Shown piece by piece: positions 1-12,466 of a stretch of DNA of 64,000 bases. The notes beneath the pieces were generated by a model, which saw only the letters and a program-made list of their open reading frames with translations, had not been told where the DNA came from and searched no databases. A program made the position numbers and the translations under genes. Origin of the DNA: Rhizophagus clarus. Its lineage: Eukaryota; Glomeromycota; Glomeromycetes; Glomerales; Glomeraceae. Each line of letters begins with the position of its first letter. Within the stretch, counting starts at the first letter, position 1. The stretch is taken from positions 162,391-226,390 of the forward strand of contig BLAL01000039.1 in NCBI GenBank assembly GCA_015698045.1. Direction: 5' to 3'.

Positions 1-881
1 TGTGAAATGTTTTATTAGTGGATGAAATATAATAATTATTATTGATTCTGAACTTTTTGCGCTTGAAAGATTATCGATCTTTCTTAATCGGGAATATTTT
101 TCCACATTTGTTTTAACAAAAACAATTTTTTAACATGATTACATTTTGCATTTTAATAGACAATGATTATAGCGTTTTCTGTTACGCTTGGTTGATCTTT
201 ATCCTAAAAAAAAAAATAAATTGGTGCAAATTATATGAAGCAGTAATCGAAGTATGTAAGATGTTGATATGCCGTATTATTATCTCCTGTTTCGCTTATT
301 ATTTACTATGTAAACAAATATTTTATATTAAAATGGGTAATTATTATTGATCTTTTTTTTTTTTTGATCCCATCTATTTTATCAAAAAAGATTTTGATTA
401 AAATCTTTCTTTAAATTTTAAATGAAAATCTATTATTATTTTTTTTTATTTTAATTTATCTTTTTTTTTATGACAAAGAAAAATTAGTAACTTTAAGATT
501 ATGCTACCTGAAGTAAACCATAAAAAAAAAGGGAGTTATTATCTACTAAGCATCCCTCTCTTAATGACCGAATCATAATTCTGTAGGTCAAAATCGGTAT
601 GATTCAGCATATTTGGCGTTCTTGACAATGAGAAAATGCGTTATTTTGGTTAATTCATTTTTAAAGTTGAGGGTATAAAGAGTAATAAAGTATGACGCGG
701 TGCGTAATATTTGTGATGCGAGACACTATTATTAAACTGGTTTTATCTCACTCAAGATTTATTTTTCAATCAGTATATTTTTTTTATTATATTATACCAA
801 TGCATGGTAGTTTACAAATTATAAAAAAGAATTGATACGAAAATTAATCTGATCTAAAAATAAAACGCTCTATTTTTACTA
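1..881. other. AT-rich stretch without a recognisable gene
   Basis: No open frame longer than about 70 codons with believable composition is seen on either strand, and no RNA gene was recognised. The stretch is A/T rich with homopolymer runs. Its right part is the downstream flank of the SAM-domain gene that ends at 882. Confidence 0.5.
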
Positions 882-2292
882 TTATTTCTCTTGTTTGTCA
901 GATTCTTGTTGTTCAGAAAATTTGATAATAATTTCATTAGGAATTTTCACTTTGTAACGACCACCACCCGGATACACAACGACCAAACCTTTATTTTTTG
1001 CTACATTTCGGAGTTGTTGCGGAAAATTCACTCCACAAACAACTCCTACCGGTCGTCTAATTAACAATTCAGTTTCGATATTAACTCGTTGCGACTTTAA
1101 TTTTTTTAATTCCTCTATTTCATCAATAAAATTATTAAGATATTCCTAAAGAATACAAGTATAGGAATTAATTAATCAGCTTATTCAAATATTCAAAAAA
1201 GATAATTACGAACTGAATTGATACTTGCATTTGTTATATCATGCTTTGCTTCGAGCAAAAACATTATCTTTCCAGCATAAATTATATTATCCCATTCCAT
1301 GATCGAAGCTTGAAGGTGATTCATTATCGTTTTCTTCGATGATAATTCTACCGATTTATAAATTTTACCGAGAGCATCCATTACAGCTAAGGATGTCTCA
1401 TCTTTCATCGCACTATCTTCTGTTTTTGTCCAGGAGGTTTCATTTTTGATTGCTGTAAGGAAACCAGAATCGATCCGATAATGCCTGAAATTTTCGAATC
1501 CTTCTAAGGTATTAACGATAACCTCAGATTGTTTTTCATTAATTTGTTCTTGCTGGTGATTATCGGCAATAATTTTACTGATAACAACGTTTTTAAGGGT
1601 TTCCTTTTGACGAAGTAATCGTAAATGGTCTTGTATTTCTCTATTGATGATAGAAGGTAGCTTATTATCGGTTATGGATGGCTTATTATTCACTTTGTCA
1701 TTAGTGATTATTTCTATGAAGTCTTTTCCTTCTACCAATTTAAGGAAATTTATTATTTGATCATCATTATAGAATTTAATTCTTTTAAAAGATTTTAATA
1801 GGTTTCCTTGGCTATCATGATCTTGAACAAAAATAGTCTTGGCTTTTAAAAACAAAGATGGCAGGTCAGTTTTAAATTGTACGTATAAAAAATTATAAAG
1901 TGAAGTAAACAATAAAACTCACCGTTCAATCTCTTAGCTATGTCTTGGATGTTAAATATGGTCATAAGTGGAAATCCCATAGATTTGAGCTTTTCTACGT
2001 CTAAGGTTTTTAAATCGGCTCCGTTAATTTTTTGATCAAAAATAACCTTCCTCAATTGAGGGGACCATTTTTCTTTTAGATTTTTTTCGAGGTAATTGCA
2101 TACGTCGTTTGGTGTCCAATGATTTGCTCTCGTTTCTTCTGTATTGAAACACACGCACTCTTTTTTATTAACTCCATTACATATGGGAGTGAAATAAAAC
2201 CGGTTATTAATAAAAGATGAAGAAGATTGAACACTTAATCTATTTTTAAAAAATTGTCGCGCTGTTAAGTTTAACATTCTATTTGAAAACAT
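882..2292 (-). CDS. SAM-domain protein, spliced (three exons)
   Basis: The start is the ATG at 2292. Exon 1 (2292-1923) encodes an N-terminal stretch and a SAM domain at about residues 58-122, with the hallmark HWTPNDVCNYLE start, the GADLKTLDVEKLKSMGF core and a closing helix. A GTGAGT donor at 1922 and an AG at 1844-1843 give a clean phase-1 80-nt intron. Exon 2 (1842 to about 1210) is helical and charged, without a recognised domain. A last exon (about 1145-882) holds a short conserved-looking motif (RRPVGVVCGVN) and a Glu/Gln/Lys-rich tail. The second intron is less certain: the best donor (GTAATT at 1209) and the acceptor at 1147-1146 disagree in phase by one base, so either a weaker donor is used or there is a one-base change. 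SAM domains mediate protein oligomerisation. The cellular role is unknown. Confidence 0.7.
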
Positions 2293-3698
2293 TTTTACGA
2301 ACGGAAAATTTTGAATAATTTGTAAAGGATATTTCGATTAATTTATATAAACTAGTTCATTATTAAAAAAAAAAAAAAAAATATTTGAACCTAAACAGTA
2401 AAAAAAAAAAAAAAAAAACTGATACAATTACTCGCGTCAATAATGTCAAAAATCAGTTCAAATGATTTTAAAATTTACGAATTACTAATAATTTATTCAC
2501 TAATAATAATAGTTAAACGTATTTAATAATACGAACAATAATAACAATCACATTATTTAAAGATAGTAGGAATATCCGAGAGACATTTTATGATCATTAG
2601 TACTCTATAAAAAAAAATAGGTATCTTGCAAATTTTGGGGGCTGTACCAAGGTACTTCAGTATCATATAACTATAAAAATTTTACGTACAAAAATAATTT
2701 TAAAGTCTATATTTTTAAACTTTTATTTTGGATTTCTAATTTCCAAAAAGACTATTTCACAGGATTTAATTGCCATGTTTCACAAGTTTTGCGAATGCAC
2801 TTTGAAGTTCAAAATTTTATAATCGTAAAGATTGAATAGAAACAAAATCTATATATTGACAATATAAATAATATATTTAAACTTAATTAAAATATGAATA
2901 GAGCAATAAACTATACATACAATCAACATGAGCACACTATATAACGAATTTTCTCAACGCGTGACATTTAAAATTAAATTATTTAAAATCTCTCTTAATT
3001 TTTAATATATATTAAAAGTGAAATTTGGAGGGTTCGTTATCCGGTTTAATCGTTTAATCGGAGAATTAACCGGATATCCATCTCGAAATAAATGGATATC
3101 TGGATCAATCTCCAATCCTCACGCGTACGATAAACGTCACGACAAGATACATAAAATACAATCCGCCGATTGGAAAAATGATGAGTGATATTTTAATAAT
3201 GTTTTAGTTGTGTAACTATCAGTGAAATTCGAAATAGCAGAACTGTCCGTTCCAGCAAAATTATATTAAATAATGTTCTATCAAAATTTCGTACAATATA
3301 TGTATATCTCTTATCTGTTATTTTGTTACGTGAGGTAGCTCATCAGGTGTTTCAGTTAAAATCGACCGATTTGCCGTTATCGAAACATGTAGTTCACAGA
3401 AAAAAGTTTTCACTGTATTTTACGAAATTATTCCAGTGTGTTATAATCAATCACATGACCATTTTCATTGGCCATAATTTATTTTTATTGTTGTTACACC
3501 TGATCCAAAAATTTGATTGGTCAATACACACATGGTCTCGACAATGGTCTCGACAGTGTCTCGACCTCCAATTAACCAAAAAATTAATATTTTTTTTTTT
3601 TTTTTTTTTATGTAATATTTTACAATTTGATTTTTAAAACGTTATTAAAAATAAGAATTATTTTTTTTCATGAATTGTTTAAAAAAAAAAAAAAGGTC
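2293..3698. other. Intergenic, poly-A tracts and a small hairpin
   Basis: No convincing gene is seen. There are two A runs near 2366-2420 and T runs near 3590-3610. Around 3043-3107 the motif CCGGATATCCAT and its inverse ATGGATATCTGG form a hairpin-like inverted repeat, preceded by another ATCCGG copy. A similar GGATATCCGG motif recurs at about 6077. Confidence 0.4.
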
Positions 3699-3707
3699 AA
3701 AGAAAAG

Positions 3708-4136
3708 GCACGTCTGAAATCTGTGTCAGGTTGACGGCGGCAAAATTTTCAAAAAAAACAAAACAATAAAAATATTCTTGTCACATAAACTTAAAAGTAA
3801 CATTAATAAGTGTATTTTTGACTGCTCTGCAAGTTTACATAAGTTGTCAAAGGCGGTTTTGAATGTCGTTTTTGACTTATTTAACTAAAACGCTCTTTTT
3901 CGCTTCGTCCATTTATGGAAATGATCGGCAAAGACGATTTTTCTATTTTTTATATACAAAGACAAAACCGACCTTCACAATCACCTTTGGTGTCTTAAGA
4001 AAACATGTAGAGCAGCTAAAAATACATCTAATGTAACATTTTGGAAGTTTTTTATTGAGAGATAAACATTTTTTATAATTTTTAAGAAATGCCGCGCCAC
4101 ACTGCGCCGTCAACCTGACACAGATTTCAGACGTGC
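3708..4136. mobile_element. Mutator-like MITE, 429 bp
   Basis: Perfect 32-bp terminal inverted repeats lie at 3708-3739 (starting GCACGTCTGAAATCTG) and 4105-4136. They are flanked by an exact 9-bp direct repeat AAAGAAAAG at 3699-3707 and 4137-4145. A 9-bp target duplication with such ends is typical of the Mutator (MULE) superfamily. The interior has no coding capacity, so it is non-autonomous. The perfect ends and duplication suggest recent insertion. The family assignment rests on duplication length only. Confidence 0.85.
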
Positions 4137-4524
4137 AAAGAAAAGAATGTTTTTGTCATAACGTAAGTAATCATGCTTACCTAGTTGAGTTAACGTTTGC
4201 TTTTTTTTTTTTTTTTTAAAAACAAAGTCAAATGATAAAAAACGAATCTAACCAATAAACAACGAGAACGCCACCACACGTCACGCCATACACGGCCATG
4301 TGACATAAACATCTGATAAGATTTAACCGTTTTAGTGTGAGTTCTCAGTGCCTTACCAAAAAAGAATATATAAGAATAACAAATCCCAATTTCGTCAAAA
4401 ATTTTCAAATTTTCAAACTTTCTCTTGTGATTTCAATTGTTTATATTCGATTTATTTATTTTTCTCCAAAATTTTTTATTTATTTTACTTTTTTTTTTTT
4501 TTTTTTTTTTTTATTACGTGCACA

Positions 4525-6054
4525 ATGAATAAGGAGAATAAAAATAAATTTCGTAACAACTTGACTATAACAACTCCACTCCGTAACAACTCGACTATAA
4601 CAACTCCACTTCGTAACAACTTGATTATAACAACTCCACAACTAAAAAACAACAATAATATTAACAATAAAAATCATCTTCATAATAATAATAAAAAGCT
4701 CTCTTATGAACAAGAGCAAGCAAAACGACGTTATTTATTGGAAGAGAATAAACGTAAAAAGAATGTTGAAAACGAATATAAATTGTAAAGATTTTTTTTT
4801 TTTCTATACACGTCTATCTTCATTCGCATATATATTATATTCTTTTTAATTATAATAATATTAAAAGACCCAATCAAGCGCGTCCCTTAACATATTCGAA
4901 AATACCTGTGCCAAAGAAAAGACCTCAAGGATCGACGACGATCGCTTCAAAATCCAAATATGACAATGCGCCTCCCACGAATATTTTACCAAAATTAAAA
5001 CCTTCAACGCCCAAACGTCCTCCAGCTTCAAATCCTACAATAAATTTACATGAAAAGGCTACAATTGTAGAAGACGATGATAATGACGATCCCACACCTA
5101 AAGCGTCGGATTATATAAATACAATGGAAGAATTTTCAGAATTCATAAATTATTCTGAATATGCTCCCAAAGAGATGAAACTTATAAACATGAAAAGAAA
5201 AGCACCCGATACTAAAAATGTGACAACATGTTCTACTTGTAAGATACAAACACCATACATGTTAGATCGATTTTGTGAACCTCCTTACCCGGCAACACAA
5301 CCGTCACCATACATAAATCGATTTTATGAGCCTCCTTACTCAATACAAGCATCACCATACATAGATCGATTTTATGAACCTCCTTACTCAATACAAGCAT
5401 CACCATACACATTAGATCGATTTTATGAGCCTTCTTACTCAAAAAAAATCGGAATTTTAACGGAGAATTTCCCAGCCCGATATTGGATTGAGAAAGCAAA
5501 TTTTGAAGAATGTTTTTTGCATTTTGATGATGCCATGCAATCTTACGATATGGCTTTATCACTTCACGCAGAGGTATAAATAAATTTATTGAGTATTTAT
5601 TATTTAAATTGAATTAATTATAAACTTAATTTATGATTCAACAGCCAATTGATTTGGTCGTAACTGAATATGAAAAATTTTTGATACGAACAAGTATGTA
5701 ACAAATTGACAATTCATTCTTCTAATGTTACAAAAGTTTAAAAAAAAAAAACAAAATTCTTTTTTTTTTAAAGATTTTTATATCCAAGAACAAGAAAGGC
5801 TGTTCAAATATCAAGACATTCACGACGCTAACGATCATACAAATTATTATAACGATATTTCAAGAAACGACCTACTTTATGAGAATGGTTTGGAATTTAA
5901 TATTAAAAATAATAATATATTTCTCTTTGAAAGTAGGAGCAGCATAAATTTTAGTAATAGCGACAACAATAATACTAAGTTATTTCATGAAGATGAATTA
6001 AGTTTTAATAACGAAATCGGTGAGGATTTGGAAAACCCACCGAGTTTATTTTAA
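4525..6054 (+). CDS. Low-complexity protein with RFYEPPYS repeats, four exons
   Basis: I do not recognise the family. The model joins 4525-4784, 4868-5573, 5645-5693 and 5774-6054. All three introns have GTAAAG, GTATAA or GTATGT donors and AG acceptors, keep the frame and give 431 residues. The N-terminus holds three imperfect copies of an RNNLTITTPL repeat, then Asn-rich sequence and a basic charged helix. The middle is Pro/Lys rich with an acidic patch, a CSTC pair (a possible half zinc site), and about four tandem copies of a ~17-residue unit built on RFYEPPYS. The C-terminal half contains an ARYWIEKANFEECFLHFDDA helix and an Asn/Asp-rich tail. The start is the first ATG after a long poly-T promoter tract. 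The function is unknown; the repeats suggest a disordered, binding-type protein. Confidence 0.75.
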
Positions 6055-6240
6055 AATAAACTATTGTAATTGAATTTGGATATCCGGATAACGGATACTA
6101 TTTTGTCGTTTATTAATATTTTGTATGTTAAATAATTATACAATTTATTTATTTATTTATTTATTTATTTTTTTTTTTGAAAAAAAAAGAAAAGATAATA
6201 AATATTAAAAAAAATAATACAAACATATATATACAAAAAT

Positions 6241-7254
6241 CTAAATTTTCTTAATACAAATTCCATAAGATCTAACATCACCACCATTACGAGAAATCCA
6301 ATATTCACCATTACCACCAGATTCTTCATTAGTAATTCTTTGCAAATTAATAGGATTTACACGATTTTGAAATAAAACAACATAATTATTACCTTCATGA
6401 ACGAATCTTGTAGCATATTTAAGAGCAACATTAATATCAGGAGTAGAATAAATTCCATGAGTAAAATTAAAATTTCTATTTCTTCCATAATTAAAACCAT
6501 CATCAGCGATTGTATTATTATTATGACGAGAAGTACCATGATAAGATACGGGCCATTCGTTTTGACAAGATGAAATACCATTACGTCTAATTCCTCCAAC
6601 TCCAAGCCAAACATTTTCACCATATTTATTAAGTACATTCAAAGCGATACGATTCCAACCACAAGGTCGCTTATATTCGAAAGGACCTCTCATAAAAGTT
6701 TTACCTATATCACGTACACCAGTAAAATCATAATCATATTGAGGATCAAGATGATCCGAATGAATAAAATAAATATCATCACCACCTCTTTGTCTCAAAA
6801 CCAAAAACACTTCGGTATTATCTTGAATATCACAACTGGTTAAACTTCTACCATTCTCTAATAAATTCCCTTGAAATAAAAGACGTTGTACTTCAGGAAG
6901 AATTCCTTGTTCATCTTGAATTTTTTGTTTAACTTGATAAATTGTATCTGTAGGTTTAACTTTTATTTTAAAAGCTTTCCCACTCAAAGGTTTAATTGAT
7001 ATGGTAATTTCATTATTATTATTATCGTTGTTATTATTATTATTTGTAAGATTTTGTTGTTGAATATTTAAATTTTGAATATTATTTGGAACTGGACCAC
7101 CAACTAAATGAGATTGATGAAGAGCGTTCGTATCCATTTCTTGATATCTGACATTTCCTAATTTACGAGTTATATAATCTTGATGAGTAATAACTGTATT
7201 ACTTGATACTTCTGACATAGCAGCCGCTAGAATTATCGCATTTCTTGAGGCCAT
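6241..7254 (-). CDS. Ubiquitin-like / PARP-like ADP-ribosyltransferase fusion
   Basis: Intronless, 337 residues. The start chosen is ATG at 7254 (MASRNA), because the open frame upstream is only poly-T-encoded Phe. Residues 82-158 are a ubiquitin fold: ITISIKPLSGK, then VKQKIQDEQGI, QRLLFQGN and an RQRGG end. Residues matching ubiquitin K6, K11, K27, K29 and R42 are kept; those matching K48 and K63 are Asn and Asp. After an Asn-rich linker region and spacer, residues 237-337 resemble the ART fold of PARPs: HGT at 239-241, GIY at 267-269 followed by ALKYA, and GEYWI at 316-320, where Glu317 fits the catalytic Glu of the H-Y-E triad. The protein may therefore ADP-ribosylate a target, with the ubiquitin part as processing tag, substrate or targeting module. 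The first two domains are seen directly; the activity is inference. The Gly-Gly is followed directly by more protein, so cleavage there by a deubiquitinase is conceivable. Confidence 0.8.
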   Translation of the reverse strand: MASRNAIILAAAMSEVSSNTVITHQDYITRKLGNVRYQEMDTNALHQSHLVGGPVPNNIQNLNIQQQNLTNNNNNNDNNNNEITISIKPLSGKAFKIKVKPTDTIYQVKQKIQDEQGILPEVQRLLFQGNLLENGRSLTSCDIQDNTEVFLVLRQRGGDDIYFIHSDHLDPQYDYDFTGVRDIGKTFMRGPFEYKRPCGWNRIALNVLNKYGENVWLGVGGIRRNGISSCQNEWPVSYHGTSRHNNNTIADDGFNYGRNRNFNFTHGIYSTPDINVALKYATRFVHEGNNYVVLFQNRVNPINLQRITNEESGGNGEYWISRNGGDVRSYGICIKKI

Positions 7255-7341
7255 GGTTAAGATAGAAAAAAGAGAAAAAAAAAAAAAAAATTTCGTAAAG
7301 AAAATAAAATAGGAAAAAAGAAAAAAAAAAAAAAAAATCAC

Positions 7342-9542
7342 TTTTTTATAGAAATTTTTTTCGGAGGAAATAAAAACATTTCTCCGGTCAGCTGTTTAAA
7401 TAGGATCTTCGTACATATTGAATAATCTTTTTCATTTGACCAAAATGAATTAAAATAAGGAATAAAGTTTTGAGTACAAGGGCACAATCCATGAGATTAT
7501 CAAAGTTTTTTGACTGTCAAAATGCGTATGAATGGAGACGAAACTATATATAATGTGGCGCAAGTACTTCCATTTAACGTTAATAATTTCAGAATTTAAA
7601 ATTTGTACTTGTTATATTTCCTTCTTTGAAAGTATAAATATATATTACATATTTTTTTGCCCAATTTTCGGGCTAACTTGTGCCAAATTTATTTGATTTA
7701 CTGCGGTAATTTTAATTTAACTTATATAATTTATTAGTCGTAACGTTCGATCGTAAGGGGTTTTGAGTCACATGATGGTTCTCGTACCATAATAAGAATA
7801 GTATCTAAATTCTCAATATAACAGAGTTAGTTAGCCTGAATATAGCTAATGCATTTGTACAATATATCGCATATAACGTGCACATTGAATTAAAAAGATT
7901 TGATATATTTGATGTATTTTTCCCAAGAAAATTCCGCAATGCTAGAAAAAAAAAAACATTTTACCTTGAGAATCACCCTTTTGCCCTTTTGAACTGATTT
8001 TGGCTTCAACACTTCAAAAAATGCCGAAAAATAAATAAATCGACTTTCCTTTTTAGTTTTTTTTTTTTTTATTTTTGGTTAATAGATGACATTAATCATG
8101 CCTTGAGAAAAAAAAAGAAATCAGCCAGAACACTATTTTAAAATCTTTAATTAGGGAATTGTCAATTTAACCAATACGTTCAATATCAAAGAAAATCGTA
8201 AACTTATCAACAACGAAAACTACTTTTAAACAGTTTGAAATTATTTGGTGCGATAAAACTTCATGTATTATTTTAAAGGAAAAATACTTTCCTTTATTAT
8301 AATGAATCAATTTAAATGGATGAATTATTTTGTATTATTGAACGAATAAAGGCACAAAATTTCGGACCAAAAGAATTAGGAAATTTTCTTGGAAAAAATA
8401 CATTATACTTCATATTATTTTTGATAACCCATATTAAATAATTTCTCCCAAATTCACAACACATTTTAATGAAATAGCACAATTGTCAGGGCTCTTTGCA
8501 TGAAGATTTCAAAAGATGAGATGCTATTGGATGAAATATGAATGGAAACATAAAAGATAGTGGGATTAGAACTTTTTGCAATTCTATTAAACAGCCAATA
8601 CTCTTTGGCAAATAATACAAAAATCTTTTATAAATAGCTTTATCTAATAAACTTGTTTAAAAATAATGGCAGGAAAATTCATTAGTTTTACATGCATTTT
8701 CAGGCCAGCATTATATGTGTAAAGCTCGCTGGAATTATATTAATGATACAACTAAAAATGTAATAAAAAGTGAGAATAACGCGTTTCAAATTTTTTGGTA
8801 TATTTATCATCTTTTATTATAAGCAAAGAAACAATTCCAAATTTAAACGGTCAACTAGTCGTATAGTACAATACCGTGCCGCCGCGGGACTAGGAATCTT
8901 ATGATTTGTTCATTATAAAATTATCGAAAACAAAAAGAATTATTTATATACAGTATACAGAATTATAATGATTTCATTTATTAAAGAACGAAAAGAAAAA
9001 ATGGAATTTTTCTAGTGTAATAATGTTTTCGAATAGGAAAATTTCCTTTTTTGAAAACAAAGAACAGGCATTTTAAAGATCTGCAATTAAATCTCTGATT
9101 TTGTTTAAAATTGTGAAATTGTGAAAAACAATTATTTTATTTACTTATTATTAATCAAAGTAGTTAGAATGAGAAAATTTTAAACATGAATATTGTATAA
9201 TTAATTCAAAAACAGCAAGTGTGTGTGGGTAATTAGATTTAATATACATTTTGTTCTTTGTTTGAAATAATTTAACCAAAGATTTGAGAATAATTTTTAA
9301 AATAGGTCAGTGATTCCTATTGTCGTTTCCTTATTTTTATTTATTATTTATTTATTTATTTAAATGATAAAATTTACATCATGATGCGATCAAGTACTCT
9401 ATACCAGTATTAGAGTTAGTAAAATTCGTCAAGATATAAAATCGCAGGTAAATTTTTAGTATTCAGTAAGAGTACCCTTTATTACTCTTTTATTTTAAAT
9501 ACTGTAAATTGTGACGCGTTTATTATTAAGCAGATATTGAAG
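7342..9542. other. Intergenic, upstream of two divergent genes
   Basis: It separates the divergently transcribed ubiquitin-ART gene (-) and the small coiled-coil gene (+). There are poly-T/poly-A tracts and a TTTATTTATTTATTTA run near 9349, but no believable coding sequence, RNA gene or terminal inverted repeat. Confidence 0.4.
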
Positions 9543-10118
9543 ATGGGGAATACAGCAAGTAGGGCTTTTGATGAAGCAAAACGTAAAATAGAACTAGAAT
9601 ACGAAGCTCGTAAGCGTGAAAATGAACTCCGTAACGACGAACTGAAGTTTAATTATGGATTAGAAATTAGGAAGGCTGAAATGGAACATCAACATAAGAT
9701 TGCTGAATTGATGACACAAATGAAACAAACAAAATTACATGCTGGGAAAGAACTTATAATTTCTTACATGAATACGATGAATTTAATCATCCAACAAAAT
9801 AACACAACTTTTCAGGCCGCTCTCCCACTTTTACAACAGCTCAATAATGATAAATTATCGGATTCTATGAGGGATGCTACTGAAAAAGTTATTAAAAAAA
9901 TTTATGATGTAAATATCATTTTTGTTTAATAAGCTATTTCTTCATATTAACAATCTGTTATTTAGGGTTATATGCCTCCTGAAAGACTTCTGGATTATTC
10001 AAAAAAACAAATCGAAGAACTTCGGCTTAAACAAGATGATGAATTTATGCAATTGATGAATCTCGCTGTTGATCAAAAAGTCATCACTTCGACTGATAAA
10101 CTATTTCTTCTAGGATGA
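9543..10118 (+). CDS. Small coiled-coil protein with MGN-type N-terminus, two exons
   Basis: The model joins 9543-9908 and 9966-10118, with a GTAAAT donor and TTTAG acceptor in phase 0, giving 172 residues. The start is the ATG at 9543. MGNTASRAF fits the N-myristoylation consensus (Gly2, Ser at position 6), suggesting membrane attachment. Residues ~8-70 form a strongly charged helix (EAKRKIELEYEARKRENEL) predicted to coil. The remainder is helical, ending in KVITSTDKLFLLG. Lengths and codon use are like the other host genes here. No family is recognised. Confidence 0.7.
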
Positions 10119-12466
10119 TACTTATTCATCTTCTCCTTATGTAACATAGTTTTTAACTTGCATTTAAGTTAATATTCTCTAAGTAAAACTTTAAGTCACG
10201 TGTTGCAGGCTTCCCTGATTTGACACCTCGGCTATGATTTGATTAATTTATAATAATGATGTGATTCAAAATATTCTTAACAGAAAGGCAGCTCAATCCA
10301 TTAACAAATAAATACATTTAATATATTGTATTTATTAAAATAATTCGGTCTTATGAGCGTTTATTCATGTTTATTCATTATATTAATATGTTTGCGTATA
10401 TTTAATCGCAATTATTGTACAATAATTTGATCATTTTGAGAACAGGCTTTCAAAGACTTCATGGAACAAAATAATGTAATCAATGCATTACATTATATTT
10501 GCCAGACAAAGGGTATAATATGATTTTATATGTCACACACCCTATTTTATAAGATCAAGCACAATTTATTTTCGATCAATCATCGATCACACGGAGTTGC
10601 ATATTACAACATTCAAAAAATAAGCATGACTTTAATAGGTTACAGTTTAATTTCCATCTCTTTTTATTGATGTAATCATATTAACCAAAAGCGTGAATCC
10701 TTTTATCTATCTTACGCAAGTAAAAAAAATTCAAACAAACTCACTCCTGAAACATGTCACGTGATGTTGGTCTTTACAGTCATTTGCGTCGGTGGTAGAT
10801 TCATGGGCTACATCTAGCTGAGTTGGATGGGTTTTGTACGTTGTATATAATATTTTTAGTTAAATATTTTACAATAAATATTACATGATCTTTGAATTAA
10901 TAAAAAAAAAATAGAAATAAATTTAAAAATTTATTATTCAATACATACAGTATATGAAAAATTATTAATTTCTAATGATATATACAAATGATATTAGATA
11001 TCATCAGAAATAATATAAATACAATACTAGTTAATATTAAAAATTATTTAACAGATTATTAATAATAATAATTGCAATTTACAGATGGTGGTCATAATTA
11101 TTGGACTACTTTATTTTAATAAAATTATGCAAATCATTATATATCATTGTAATGTAAATAAATCATGATAAACACATTCTCAACCCTATTTTTTATAGAA
11201 AAATGAAGCCACCTACCTTAAAAACTCATGACATAATTATTTACAGTTATAATTATAGATAATTAAGTCTCACTTTTACTAAAAATTTAAAGTGTAAAAG
11301 AACTACTATTAATAGAATAATAAACTGTTTTCATGAAATATATTCTTTAATACCCAAAAAATATTTTTTTTTGGATTTAGTAATAATATTTAAATTTGTT
11401 TTTATTATTTTGCAAATATTTTACTGCATCTAAAGCATGTTTAAAAGTAAGAAAGACTACTTGGCATATAAGGTAAAGAAGATTTTTACTAAATTTCTAT
11501 TTTTTAATTACTTTGTTAAATCATTCTCATATATAATAAATGAAAAAAGGTTTCAAAATAAATTTTTCAGTCAATATCTAGCTGATAATTAACTTATAAC
11601 TCATTAAAAATATATAAATTTTATATGGAAACAGGTCTGAAAAATATTTTTGTCTTAATATAATATGTAATTTTTTAATAAAAATTTGTATTATAGTATT
11701 TTTAAATTACATTAATTGAAAATTTTATGATTTTTTAAGTTTTTCAAATTTAATTTTAATTTTATCATTAATATACTATAAAATTTTTAATAGTTACGTT
11801 TTATGATTTAATAAATAAAATAAAAAAAAATTATTAAATTTGGTTGAATACTATTTATTATGAAATTACTTTTTAAAGTTGTTCAATTAGTCAAAATTAA
11901 CTAACTCATTTTTTTTCAATGATTTTTTAAATGACTTATATTTTAATAGACAGATAGTATATAATCTGTTGCTAATATACTTTTGATATCTAATTTTTTA
12001 CATTACAAGAGATATATCTGCAAATTTTCACATGTTACAAATATTTATTTATTATACAATAAATGGAAATGTTTTTCCAAAGACTTTTTTATCTACTGTA
12101 CTTTTAAATATATAATTCTTTAAAATCTATTAGTATTCTTTTTTATTTATATTCTTGATAAATAGTAAAAAGTATTATAAAGTTCAATTTAAAGAAATAT
12201 CAAATATAATTTTCTTAAAAATTATTTCAAATTTTTTCATAACTAATTAACAAGTAAGTTTATTAGTATTAAATATATCTTTTTTAAAAAATATTATAAA
12301 TTTATAATAAAATATTCATTTTACTATATATAATTTTTGAAAAAATAAATTTTTTTTTGTAAATTCTGATTGTACAAAGTAAAAAAGAGTTGATGTAAAA
12401 ATAAATAAATAATTATATTTATAATTTTTTTTTTAAGTATATCAATTGTATATTTTAAATATAAAT
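10119..12466. other. Extremely AT-rich intergenic DNA
   Basis: No gene is supported. From about 10,850 the sequence is almost pure A/T with only chance short frames. It runs up to the TA dinucleotide that starts the mariner-like element. Confidence 0.45.
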
